A DNA stretch of 64,000 nt from Clostridia bacterium (GTDB lineage Bacteria; Bacillota; Clostridia; Oscillospirales; Acutalibacteraceae). Position 1 is the stretch's first letter. Every line of letters begins with the position of its first letter. Positions 17,430 to 25,344 of this stretch are shown here, piece by piece. The stretch lies in contig CAAEIG010000241.1 of the NCBI GenBank assembly GCA_900755895.1, positions 1-64,000 of the forward strand. The letters are read 5' to 3'. A program made the position numbers and the translations under genes. The notes beneath the pieces were generated by a model, which saw only the letters and a list, made by a program, of their open reading frames with translations, was not told the DNA's origin and ran no database searches.

Positions 17430-18080
17430 TTACCGTAATTCGGAAAAATCTTTCCGAAGCAATCTTTTTCGTGTGATGGAGCAGTAAAGCTCAACCCCTT
17501 CATACCGTTTGAGCGCCTCCAAAAGCAATGCGGGATTTGTGCTCCCGTTCATGCTGCAGGGTAGCCGCAGCTGCAAAACCAGGCCACCTTCAGCACGCTT
17601 TGCTTGAGTACCGGCAAAATCCGGTTTGATGTCAAAATCTTTTTCGCCCTTTTTGGTGTGCTTCAGCACAAGAATCGTCTCCCGATCCATAAGCTCCTGC
17701 AATTTGGCCATAAAGTTATCGGGATCCGTGGTTTCCAGGAACATTTCGTAATCCGCAAATTGCACATCCTCAAATTTGTCCACAGGCTCCGTTGCGTCCA
17801 ACACCTGCAGATCAGTAGGTAGATGCGCATTCATCCTAGCTGGAATCTCTTCTAAGGGAAATTCCTCCATCAGCCGGATGTCCATACACTCCCGTTCGCC
17901 GCATACTCCCAGGGACAAAGGCATGGCATAAGTCATATAAATGCGGGGGTTAAATCCCTCCGTATACCAAACCGGAAGACCGGAAAGTTTGATGCCCCGT
18001 GCCATATTCCTAGTCAGATCCAAGTGGGAGATATACCGCACCGCTCCCTTTTTCTCAAACCAAATTCTCACGTTTTTCAA
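17430..18080 (-). CDS. TIGR03936 family radical SAM-associated protein (DUF2344)
   Basis: A 216-residue protein with the family opening RIWFEKKGAVRYISHLDLTR and EGFNPRIYMTYAMPLSLGV. Its role is not established; in many Firmicutes it is fused to or adjacent to a TIGR03960 radical SAM protein, as here. The start is TTG at 18080, 7 nt after AGGAGGG; no in-frame ATG fits. It overlaps the end of the radical SAM gene by 26 nt, so translation is coupled. The ribonuclease G and rplU genes that often follow are absent; rplS comes next. Confidence 0.88.
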   Translation of the reverse strand: MKNVRIWFEKKGAVRYISHLDLTRNMARGIKLSGLPVWYTEGFNPRIYMTYAMPLSLGVCGERECMDIRLMEEFPLEEIPARMNAHLPTDLQVLDATEPVDKFEDVQFADYEMFLETTDPDNFMAKLQELMDRETILVLKHTKKGEKDFDIKPDFAGTQAKRAEGGLVLQLRLPCSMNGSTNPALLLEALKRYEGVELYCSITRKRLLRKDFSELR

Positions 18081-19914
18081 CGCAGATCCCTCCTTTATAG
18101 CAGGATGCTCCACAGTGAGAACACTGCTCACGGCAGTTGGGTGTGGTCTTGGCCTCATAGGCTCGCTGGCATTCCTGAATAAAGAAATCCTTCTTCACAC
18201 CGTAATCCAGGTGATCCCAGGGGAATACTTCGTCAAACTCCCTGTGACGGTTGGCGTAAAAGGCCGGGTCCAAACCGCAAGCTTCAAAGGCCTCCATCCA
18301 CTTTTCAAAATCAAAGCAATCCTCCCAGCCGTCAAAGCGCAAGCCAAATTCCCTGGCTTTTTCCATGACAGCGCAGAGGCGGCGATCCCCCCTGGCAAAC
18401 ACAGCCTCCAAAAAGCTGGTCTGCGCGCCGTGGTAACTCACCGAAATTCTCTTGGAGTGCGGACTCCCCTTGAGAGCACGCTGTTTCTCCTGAAGAGTAT
18501 CCATGGTATCCTGGCCAAACCATTGGAAAGGAGTAAAGGGTTTGGGCACAAAAGCCGCCGCACTGAGAGAAACCTCAACGCCTTTCCCCTTGGGCTTTTC
18601 TTTGTTAGTATAAAAAGCATCCACCACCTTTTGGCCCAGCCCCACAATGGCCTGGACGTCCTCCAAAGTCTCTGTGGGAAGACCGATCATGAAGTAGAGC
18701 TTAATCCGTGTCCACCCTTCGGTAAAGGCTACGTTCACCGTGTGGAGCAGTTCTTCCTCGGTGACATTTTTATTGATCACATCCCGCATACGTTGGGAAC
18801 CAGCCTCCGGCGCAAAGGTTAGCCCACTCTTCCGCACAGAGTTGATGCGCTCCATCAGCTCCGGAGAGAAGTTGTCCACCCGCAGGCTGGGCAGAGACAG
18901 GCTGACCTTCTCCCCCTCGGTCCACTGGTGCAGTGTGTCGATCAGCTCATTGAGCTTGACATAGTCGCTAGTGGAGAGAGACGACAGAGAAATTTCATCA
19001 TAGCCTGTGGAGAGGCACAGGTCCCGACATTGACGGTCGATGGTCTCAATACTCTTCTCCCGATAGGGACGGTACAGGAAACCCGCCTGGCAAAACCGGC
19101 AGCCTCGGATACAGCCACGCAGCACCTCTTCGGAAATACGGTTGTGCACCACGTCAATCAGCGGCACCACGAAATCCTTGGGGTAATATGCCTTGTCCAT
19201 ATCCATGATTGCCCGCTTCTTCACCGTGGGAGGCGCCCCGTGGGTGGGAGTGTAGGCTTTTACCCTACCATCCTCGTGATAGGTGACGTCATAGAAAGCT
19301 GGCACATACACCCCTTCGATCTGAGCTGCCTGCTCCAGGAATTCCAGTTTGGATTTCCCCTCCTTCTTGCACTGGCGATAGAGCTCCATCACCTCAACAT
19401 CCACCTCTTCGCCGTCTCCCAGGAAGAAGAGGTCAAAGAAGTCGGCCAAAGGCTCCGGATTGCAGGCACAAGGACCGCCTCCCACCACGATGTTGAACAA
19501 ATCCGGCCGGTCAGCGCTGCGCAGGGGGATACCAGCCAATTCCAGCATATTCAAAACGTTGGTATAGCTCAGCTCATACTGCAGGGTGAATCCGATGAAA
19601 TCAAACCGGTTCACCGGATCTCCGCTTTCCAGAGCATACAGCGGAATCCCTTCCCGGCGCATTTCTTCTTCCATGTCCACCCAGGGAGCGAAGGCGCGTT
19701 CACACCAGAAGTATGGCACTTGGTTGATGGCTCCGTATAGAATCTTGATGCCTAAATGGGACATGCCGATCTCATAGGTATCGGGAAAGCAAAAGGCAAA
19801 TCGGACATCCACCTGGGACGGATCCTTTACCACAGAATTGAGCTCTCCGCCCACATAGCGCCCAGGTTTTTGCACTTTCTGCAATGCGTGCTCCAATTTT
19901 TGATCTCTCTTCAT
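18055..19914 (-). CDS. TIGR03960 family B12-binding radical SAM protein
   Basis: A 619-residue protein. The N-terminal cobalamin-binding-like domain has FCFPDTYEIGMSHLG; the radical SAM cluster motif is CIRGCRFCQ (Cys-x3-Cys-x2-Cys) at about residue 268. A second Cys-rich segment ends the protein (CREQCSHCGASC). It probably uses [4Fe-4S]/SAM chemistry, with unknown substrate. It pairs with the downstream TIGR03936 gene and lies 37 nt after queA; the three may be one transcript. Confidence 0.92.
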   Translation of the reverse strand: MKRDQKLEHALQKVQKPGRYVGGELNSVVKDPSQVDVRFAFCFPDTYEIGMSHLGIKILYGAINQVPYFWCERAFAPWVDMEEEMRREGIPLYALESGDPVNRFDFIGFTLQYELSYTNVLNMLELAGIPLRSADRPDLFNIVVGGGPCACNPEPLADFFDLFFLGDGEEVDVEVMELYRQCKKEGKSKLEFLEQAAQIEGVYVPAFYDVTYHEDGRVKAYTPTHGAPPTVKKRAIMDMDKAYYPKDFVVPLIDVVHNRISEEVLRGCIRGCRFCQAGFLYRPYREKSIETIDRQCRDLCLSTGYDEISLSSLSTSDYVKLNELIDTLHQWTEGEKVSLSLPSLRVDNFSPELMERINSVRKSGLTFAPEAGSQRMRDVINKNVTEEELLHTVNVAFTEGWTRIKLYFMIGLPTETLEDVQAIVGLGQKVVDAFYTNKEKPKGKGVEVSLSAAAFVPKPFTPFQWFGQDTMDTLQEKQRALKGSPHSKRISVSYHGAQTSFLEAVFARGDRRLCAVMEKAREFGLRFDGWEDCFDFEKWMEAFEACGLDPAFYANRHREFDEVFPWDHLDYGVKKDFFIQECQRAYEAKTTPNCREQCSHCGASCYKGGICVEKRENLV

Positions 19915-19951
19915 GGGGAAACCTCACTTATCAGTAAATCAGAAATAGGGG

Positions 19952-20977
19952 TCAATGGATAAACATGGCGTCGCCAAAGGAGAAGAAACGATACTTTTCC
20001 TGAACAGCCACATTATAAGCGTGCAAAATGTTTTCTCTACCTGCCAAAGCAGACACCAACATAATCAGTGTGCTTTCCGGCAAATGGAAATTTGTAATTA
20101 GAGCATCCACACCATGGAATTCACAACCGGGATAGAGGAAGATGTCCGTCCATTCCTCGCTCTCTTTGAAACAACCCTCCCGCTGGGCAACGGACTCAAT
20201 GGTGCGGCAGCTGGTGGTGCCCACGGCAATCACCCGGCCGCCCTGGGCTTTGGTCCGGTTGATCAGGTCTGCCACAGACTGAGACATGTGATAGTGCTCG
20301 GAATGCATTTTGTGATCCTGGATATCCTCCACGCTGACCGGACGGAAGGTCCCCAAGCCCACGTGCAGAGTGACAAATCCCAGCTCCACACCCTTTTCCT
20401 GAATCTTTTTCAGCAGCTCCGGAGTGAAGTGCAGGCCGGCTGTGGGCGCGGCAGCAGAGCCTTCTTCTCTGGAATACACCGTCTGGTAGCGCTCTTTATC
20501 CTCCAAGCGTGCCTTGATGTAGGGCGGCAGGGGCATTTGACCAATTTGGTCCAGGATCTGGAAAAACATGCCATCATACTGGAAGTGGATCAGACGGTTT
20601 CCATCCGGCAGTACGTCCTCCACTTCGCAGCGGAGCAATCCATCTCCAAACACAAAGCGGCTGCCCTTTTTCGCCCGCTTTCCGGGACCGGCCAAAGCCT
20701 CCCAAGTGTCGTTGCCCTTGTTCTGCAACAGCAAAAACTCCACATGAGCTCCGGTATCCTCTTTGATACCGTAAAGCCTAGCAGGAAGCACCCGGGAATC
20801 GTTGAGAATCAGGCAGTCCTTGGGTGTGAGATAGTCCAGGATGTCATAGAAATGCCGATGCTCAATCTCACCGGTATTCTTGTCCAGAACCATAAGCCGG
20901 GAATGGTCCCGGGGCTCCACAGGGGTCTGGGCAATGAGTTCTTCTGGAAGCTCAAAATTAAAATCGCTTGTTTTCAT
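19952..20977 (-). CDS. queA: tRNA preQ1(34) S-adenosylmethionine ribosyltransferase-isomerase
   Basis: Transfers and isomerises the ribosyl part of SAM onto preQ1 in tRNA to give epoxyqueuosine. The 341-residue product has the family opening FNFELPEELIAQTP, then RDHSRLMVLD, AAPTAGLHFTPELL and the C-terminal HLPESTLIMLVSA. It is probably the first gene of a queA-TIGR03960-TIGR03936 transcript. tgt is not in the window. Confidence 0.97.
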   Translation of the reverse strand: MKTSDFNFELPEELIAQTPVEPRDHSRLMVLDKNTGEIEHRHFYDILDYLTPKDCLILNDSRVLPARLYGIKEDTGAHVEFLLLQNKGNDTWEALAGPGKRAKKGSRFVFGDGLLRCEVEDVLPDGNRLIHFQYDGMFFQILDQIGQMPLPPYIKARLEDKERYQTVYSREEGSAAAPTAGLHFTPELLKKIQEKGVELGFVTLHVGLGTFRPVSVEDIQDHKMHSEHYHMSQSVADLINRTKAQGGRVIAVGTTSCRTIESVAQREGCFKESEEWTDIFLYPGCEFHGVDALITNFHLPESTLIMLVSALAGRENILHAYNVAVQEKYRFFSFGDAMFIH

Positions 20978-21047
20978 TGGAAAAATCCTCTTTCCTTACC
21001 AAAAATAACGGAGACACAGCCACTGCACAGCCCCGGGAAAATTTCAT

Positions 21048-21076
21048 AGAATAAATCATGGCATAAAAATTGACAA
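21048..21076 (-). promoter_or_regulatory. Possible queA promoter, overlapping the asd promoter
   Basis: TTGTCA (21071-21076) and TATTCT (21048-21053) on the minus strand, 17 bp apart. Its -35 box overlaps the -35 box of the divergent asd promoter, so the two polymerases would compete. Confidence 0.45.
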
Positions 21077-21098
21077 CAGGAGGAATCTAGGGTATGAT
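21070..21098 (+). promoter_or_regulatory. Promoter of the lysine riboswitch-asd-dapA-dapB operon
   Basis: TTGACA (21070-21075) and TATGAT (21093-21098), 17 bp apart, ending 7 nt before the first paired strand of the riboswitch. Confidence 0.88.
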
Positions 21099-21105
21099 TA
21101 AAACC

Positions 21106-21266
21106 AAATAGAGGCGCGGCTCTCAAGAGTAGCGGGAGGGAGGCTGCCAAAGCCTATGAGCTCCGTGAAAGGGTTGGCCGCCGAAGGGGAATATCAGGCG
21201 GGTATTGTCCTGGCTGCAGCGGCAAAGAGCCTTGTGGCTGTCATCACTTGTGATGGAGTGCTATTT
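21106..21266 (+). promoter_or_regulatory. Lysine riboswitch (L box)
   Basis: The P1 strands AAATAG (21106-21111) and CTATTT (21261-21266) close a five-helix domain. The conserved L-box blocks are recognisable: AGAGGCGCGGCTCTCAAGAGTA at the 5' side, CCGTGAAAGGGTTGGCCGCCGAAG in the middle and TGGCTGTCATCACTTGTGATGGAG at the 3' side. The aptamer lies before asd-dapA-dapB, matching lysine control. A terminator follows 65 nt later as the expression platform, so high lysine should end transcription before asd. Confidence 0.93.
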
Positions 21267-21330
21267 TCTTCAAAGAAAGCTTCCCGAATGTCATCAGGAA
21301 ACAGCATTTCTATTATAGGAGATGAACAGC

Positions 21331-21352
21331 CGGTTTTCAACCGGTTTTTTCT
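21331..21352 (+). terminator. Riboswitch-controlled terminator before asd
   Basis: CCGGTT-TTC-AACCGG followed by a run of T, between the lysine aptamer and the asd ribosome site. It is the expected OFF hairpin when lysine is bound. Confidence 0.85.
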
Positions 21353-21403
21353 TTACCTCCCCTTTTTTGCCTGTCAAATCACCTAGAAAGGATTTTGAAA
21401 AGT

Positions 21404-22483
21404 ATGAAGCAGTATCGCGTGGGGATTATCGGATGCACTGGCATGGTGGGCCAGCGCTTTGCCACCCTTTTGGAAAATCACCCCTGGTTCACCGTCACAG
21501 CTCTGGCCGCCAGCGCACGGTCCGCCGGGAAAACATACACGGAGGCTGTCTCCGGCCGCTGGCTGATGAAGACTCCTCTGCCTGCTTCCCTGGCGAAGCT
21601 GCCTGTCTATGACGCGGAAAAGGACATCGAAAAGGTGGTCTCTTTGGTGGACTTTGTGTTCTGCGCTGTCAACATGAAGAAGGATGACATCCGCGCCCTG
21701 GAGGAGCTCTACGCCCGCCACGAATGCCCGGTTGTCTCCAACAATAGCGCACACCGCTCCACCCCTGATGTGCCCATGATCATCCCTGAAATCAACGCCG
21801 ACCATGCCCAAGTCATTGAGTCCCAGCGGAAGCGCCTGGGCACCAAGCGCGGTTTCATCGCCGTGAAGTGCAACTGCTCCCTGCAGAGCTATGTTCCCGC
21901 CATCCACCCTCTGATGGATTTGGGCGTCACCAAGGTGCTGGCTTGCACGTACCAGGCCATCTCCGGCGCTGGCAAGACCTTTGAGACCATGCCCGAGATT
22001 TTGGACAACGTGATTCCCTTTATCGGCGGCGAGGAAGAAAAATCCGAGCAGGAGCCCTTGAAGATTTGGGGCCATGTGGAAAACGGCGTCATCGTCAATA
22101 CCACCAGCCCCTCCATCACCTCTCAGTGCTTGCGTGTACCTGTCTCCGACGGTCACATGGCTGCCGTGTTCTTCTCTCTGGAGAATAAGATTTCCAAGGA
22201 AGAGATTATCGAACGCTGGGAGAAGTTCCGCGGACCTGCTCAGGAGCTGGAGCTGCCTAGCGCTCCCAAACAGTTCCTGCACTATTTCACCGAGGATAAC
22301 CGGCCTCAGCCCAAGCTGGATCGGGACCTGGAGGGAGGCATGGCAGTTTCCGTGGGCCGTCTGCGTCCTGACACCCAGTACGACTACAAGTTTGTGTGCC
22401 TCTCCCACAACACGCTGCGGGGCGCTGCAGGCGGAGCGCTGCTCATGGCAGAGTTGTTGTGTGCGAAGGGCTATTTCGACTGA
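21404..22483 (+). CDS. asd: Aspartate-semialdehyde dehydrogenase (archaeal/fungal-type)
   Basis: Reduces aspartyl phosphate to aspartate semialdehyde with NADPH, at the branch to lysine and threonine. The 359-residue product has the Rossmann start VGIIGCTGMVGQRF, the catalytic Cys in KCNCSLQSYVPAI and the ISGAGKTFE motif. It is of the longer archaeal/yeast-type class rather than the classical bacterial one. ATG 21404 is 11 nt from AAAGGA; an upstream TTG (21395) is too close to it. It is the first gene of the riboswitch operon. Confidence 0.95.
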   Translation: MKQYRVGIIGCTGMVGQRFATLLENHPWFTVTALAASARSAGKTYTEAVSGRWLMKTPLPASLAKLPVYDAEKDIEKVVSLVDFVFCAVNMKKDDIRALEELYARHECPVVSNNSAHRSTPDVPMIIPEINADHAQVIESQRKRLGTKRGFIAVKCNCSLQSYVPAIHPLMDLGVTKVLACTYQAISGAGKTFETMPEILDNVIPFIGGEEEKSEQEPLKIWGHVENGVIVNTTSPSITSQCLRVPVSDGHMAAVFFSLENKISKEEIIERWEKFRGPAQELELPSAPKQFLHYFTEDNRPQPKLDRDLEGGMAVSVGRLRPDTQYDYKFVCLSHNTLRGAAGGALLMAELLCAKGYFD

Positions 22484-22500
22484 GCTTTTGGAGGTAACTT

Positions 22501-23391
22501 ATGAAGCAAGTGATTTTTACCGGCGCCGCAACAGCCCTGGTGACTCCCTTCGACAAAAACGGGGAGATCTCTTGGGAAGAATTGGAAAAGCTCATCGAAT
22601 TCCAGATTGAAGGCGGGATCGATGCGATCGTCGCCTGCGGCACCACCGGCGAAGCTGCCACAATGACCACGGAAGAGCACACGGAAACCATCCGCTTCAT
22701 CATTGACAAGGTCAAGGGCCGGGTGCCCGTCATTGCAGGAACCGGCAGCAATGACACAAAGTTCTGTGTGGAACTTTCTCAGGAGGCAAAAGCATTGGGC
22801 GCCGATGGACTGCTTTTGGTGACCCCCTACTACAACAAGACCTCCCAGAAGGGCTTGATCGAGAGCTTTAACTACGTGGCAGACAGTGTGAAGATGCCCT
22901 GCATCCTGTACAATGTTCCCAGCCGCACCGGGTGCAATATCCAACCTGCCACCTACAAAGAGCTTTCCAAAAACCCCTATATTGTGGCGGTAAAAGAGGC
23001 CAACGGCGATATTTCTGCCACAGCGCGTACCGCTGCTCTGTGCGGTGACGAACTGACTATCTATTCCGGCGAAGATAATCAGACTCTTCCCATTATGGCA
23101 CTGGGCGGCAAAGGCGTGATCTCTGTATTTTCCAATGCGTTACCCGGCACCATGCACCAGTTGACAGCTGCAATGCTTCAGGGTGATCTGGCTACTGCCC
23201 GTAAGCTCAACGTGGAGTATCTTGAGCTGATGGACGGTTTCTTTATGGACGTAAACCCCATTCCGATCAAAGAGGCATTGTATCAAATGGGCTTGATGCA
23301 AACCAATTATTGCCGCATGCCTTTGACCACCATGACCGAGACCGGTCGGGAAAAGCTGGCGGCTCTGCTGAAAAAGCACAGCTTGATCTAA
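22501..23391 (+). CDS. dapA: 4-hydroxy-tetrahydrodipicolinate synthase
   Basis: Condenses pyruvate with aspartate semialdehyde, the committed step to lysine and diaminopimelate. The Schiff-base Lys165 (VAVKEANGD), Tyr137 (ILYNVPSRTG) and the CGTTGE motif at 46-51 are all present in a 296-residue TIM barrel. It begins 17 nt after asd with GGAGG before the ATG. Confidence 0.98.
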   Translation: MKQVIFTGAATALVTPFDKNGEISWEELEKLIEFQIEGGIDAIVACGTTGEAATMTTEEHTETIRFIIDKVKGRVPVIAGTGSNDTKFCVELSQEAKALGADGLLLVTPYYNKTSQKGLIESFNYVADSVKMPCILYNVPSRTGCNIQPATYKELSKNPYIVAVKEANGDISATARTAALCGDELTIYSGEDNQTLPIMALGGKGVISVFSNALPGTMHQLTAAMLQGDLATARKLNVEYLELMDGFFMDVNPIPIKEALYQMGLMQTNYCRMPLTTMTETGREKLAALLKKHSLI

Positions 23392-23429
23392 AGCTCGTCC
23401 CCTTTGTGTAAAAGAAAGGAAGTCTCAAC

Positions 23430-24182
23430 ATGACCAATATCATTCTCTGTGGCTGTTGCGGTAAAATGGGTGCAGCGGTCCAGAATTCTGTCAGTCAGAG
23501 GGAGGATTGCTCCATCGTCGCAGGGGTGGACGTTTCTGGCGGAGAGGGAAAGCCCTTCCCAGTGTACGCCTCTCTAGATCAGGTAAAAGAACCGGCACAG
23601 GTTGTGGTGGATTTTTCCCACCCCTCTGCCCTATCTTCCATCCTGGACTACTGCCGCAGTCATCCCGGTACAGCAGCTGTACTGTGCACCACCGGTTACA
23701 GCCCGGAGCAAACCCAGGAGATTCAAGAGGCCGCCAAAGAGCTTCCTCTGTTCTATTCCCGCAACATGTCCCTGGGAGTCAACCTTCTGATTGAATTGGC
23801 TAAAAAGGCCGAGGCTGTTTTGGGCGACTCCTTTGATGTAGAAATCGTTGAGATGCACCACAATCAGAAAATTGACGCTCCCAGCGGTACCGCATTGATG
23901 ATTGCCGATGCCATCAACCAGGTGCGGGAAAATTCCATGCAGTACGTATACGACCGGCATTCCCAGCGCAAAAAGCGGGAGAAACGGGAAATTGGCCTTC
24001 ACTCTGTGCGGGGCGGCACCATTGTTGGGGAGCATCAGGTGATTTTTGCTGGACAAAGTGAGGTCCTCACCTTGTCACACTCTGCCCAGTCCAAGGAGCT
24101 GTTTGCTGCTGGCGCTGTGAACGCAGCTGTATTTATGCCCGGCAAAGCTCCTGGCCTGTATGACATGTCCCATTTGATCTGA
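23430..24182 (+). CDS. dapB: 4-hydroxy-tetrahydrodipicolinate reductase
   Basis: NAD(P)H-dependent second step after DapA. The nucleotide motif GCCGKMGAAVQ and the catalytic/substrate signature EMHHNQKIDAPSGTALM are clear in 250 residues. It follows dapA by 38 nt with AAAGGAAG before the ATG. The later DAP genes (dapL/dapD/dapE/dapF) are not in the window; lysA is at 2417-3712. Confidence 0.98.
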   Translation: MTNIILCGCCGKMGAAVQNSVSQREDCSIVAGVDVSGGEGKPFPVYASLDQVKEPAQVVVDFSHPSALSSILDYCRSHPGTAAVLCTTGYSPEQTQEIQEAAKELPLFYSRNMSLGVNLLIELAKKAEAVLGDSFDVEIVEMHHNQKIDAPSGTALMIADAINQVRENSMQYVYDRHSQRKKREKREIGLHSVRGGTIVGEHQVIFAGQSEVLTLSHSAQSKELFAAGAVNAAVFMPGKAPGLYDMSHLI

Positions 24183-24194
24183 GGAGGAATTGGA

Positions 24195-24653
24195 ATGAGC
24201 ACTTCCACTGTCATCAGCACTGTTGACAATATCACCCTGGTCACCCTGCAGGATTTTCCTGCCAATGTGTCCTCCATCGCAAAAGTGTTTGATACCATTT
24301 CTCAATACGGCATCAACATTGATATGATCTCCATGGCGCCTACTCACGGCTCTACCACAGGATTGTCCTTTACCATCTCTGATGAGGACATGATCGACAT
24401 TCTGGGGTTCACATCCAAATTGAAGCAGGAAACGGATATCGACGTGATTGTAAGCTCTGTCAATCACAAGATTTCCGTGTATGACACCGCCATGCGGAAT
24501 ACCCCCGGTATCGCGGCACAGGTGTTCAACGCAATCTCTGGCACCGATGCGGATATCCGGCTGATTACCACTTCCGAGGTGGAGATTTCTCTGCTGGTCA
24601 CGGAAGCAGATTTCGACACTGTGCTGGGCGCGATTCAAAAAGCTATGGCATAA
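24195..24653 (+). CDS. Stand-alone ACT-domain protein (aspartokinase regulatory-like)
   Basis: A 152-residue protein made of two ACT-like halves. The first (LVTLQDFPANVSSIAKVF then GINIDMISMAP) and the second (DTAMRNTPGIAAQVFNAI then DIRLITTSEVEISLLV) resemble the paired ACT domains at the C-terminus of aspartokinase. No kinase domain is attached. It begins 12 nt after dapB, with GAGGAGG before the ATG, in a lysine-riboswitch operon. It probably binds an amino acid and may regulate an aspartokinase encoded elsewhere; this is inference. Confidence 0.82.
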   Translation: MSTSTVISTVDNITLVTLQDFPANVSSIAKVFDTISQYGINIDMISMAPTHGSTTGLSFTISDEDMIDILGFTSKLKQETDIDVIVSSVNHKISVYDTAMRNTPGIAAQVFNAISGTDADIRLITTSEVEISLLVTEADFDTVLGAIQKAMA

Positions 24654-24698
24654 AAGCCATCAGCCATCTTCTCGATAGTTGCACATAAGTAGTGTTGT

Positions 24699-24738
24699 AA
24701 ACCACGCTGAAAAGCCATTTGCTTTCTAGCGTGGTTTT
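24699..24738 (+). terminator. Possible terminator hairpin after the dap operon
   Basis: AAACCACGCT (24699-24708) and AGCGTGGTTT (24728-24737) form a 10-bp stem with further partial pairing in the loop, followed by only a short T run. It lies 46 nt after the ACT gene. The rest of the 24654-24774 gap shows nothing else. Confidence 0.5.
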
Positions 24739-24774
24739 AGTCTAAATAGCGGAGAATTTACTAGCGGTAAAGTG

Positions 24775-24882
24775 ATGAAAATACAGATCATTAATCCAAG
24801 CGGATCGGGAAAAATTGTTCTTGCCAAACGACTGGAAGATAGATATCATCTTCCAGTTTGTTCTCTGGACAATTTTTGTTAA
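24775..24882 (+). pseudogene. N-terminal fragment of a P-loop kinase-like (topology-modulation/FlaR type) protein
   Basis: A 35-codon frame (MKIQIINPSGSGKIVLAKRL then EDRYHLPVCSLDNF) looks like the first 33 residues of small P-loop NTPases of the adenylate-kinase-like/topology-modulation group. The P-loop is damaged: N replaces the first Gly and I replaces the Ser/Thr after GK. A TAA then ends the frame where the rest of the protein should begin. The stop overlaps the ribosome site of the next gene. It is too short to be functional and I read it as a remnant. Confidence 0.6.
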
Positions 24883-24893
24883 GGAGCCAAACT

Positions 24894-25280
24894 GTGAAGA
24901 ACTACACTCAGGTCTATGTTAAAAATAGTTTTGAAGCTGCACAAACATACTGCAAAGCCTTTGGGGCAGAGGTCACATTTGCCATCAGGAATCCAGAAGG
25001 CACTGCCTATGAACACTGCGAGCTCTCTGTAGATGGTGAAGGAATCTTAGCATTGGCAGAAGCTAAAAATCCCTGTGACGTGGCCTTCGTACACAAAATG
25101 AAATGGGAAACCATGACTTTCAACGCCTTTGACTTGGGCAACGAAGAGGCAGTTCGACAGGCTTTTCAGGTCCTTAGCAACGGTGGTGTGGTTCTTCAAC
25201 CCATCCATCAAGAGCCTTGGAATCAGTGCTGTGCCACTGTCATCGACAAGTATGGGGTGTGTTGGTGGATTGCTCTATAA
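24894..25280 (+). CDS. VOC family (glyoxalase/PhnB-like) protein
   Basis: A 128-residue protein with the single-domain vicinal-oxygen-chelate pattern. It opens with QVYVKNSFEAAQTYCKAFGA, has a central ELSVDGEGILALAEA and ends DKYGVCWWIAL as in PhnB/YjdN-like proteins, whose exact function is mostly unknown. The start is GTG at 24894, seven nt after AAGGAG. It lies just after the kinase fragment; a longer frame from 24858 has no ribosome site. Confidence 0.8.
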   Translation: MKNYTQVYVKNSFEAAQTYCKAFGAEVTFAIRNPEGTAYEHCELSVDGEGILALAEAKNPCDVAFVHKMKWETMTFNAFDLGNEEAVRQAFQVLSNGGVVLQPIHQEPWNQCCATVIDKYGVCWWIAL

Positions 25281-25289
25281 CTGTTTCTT

Positions 25290-25327
25290 AAAAAAAGGGT
25301 ACGGCTAAATAGCCGTACCCTTTTTTT
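25290..25327. terminator. Bidirectional terminator between VOC gene and tyrS
   Basis: AAAAGGGTACGGCT-AAAT-AGCCGTACCCTTTT with A runs on one side and T runs on the other, between convergent genes. Confidence 0.93.
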
Positions 25328-25344
25328 ACTAGGATTTGCAGGGA

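Noticed and set aside
21383..22408. 341-codon minus-strand frame opposite asd
   Set aside because: Shadow of asd; the riboswitch and promoter are on the plus strand.
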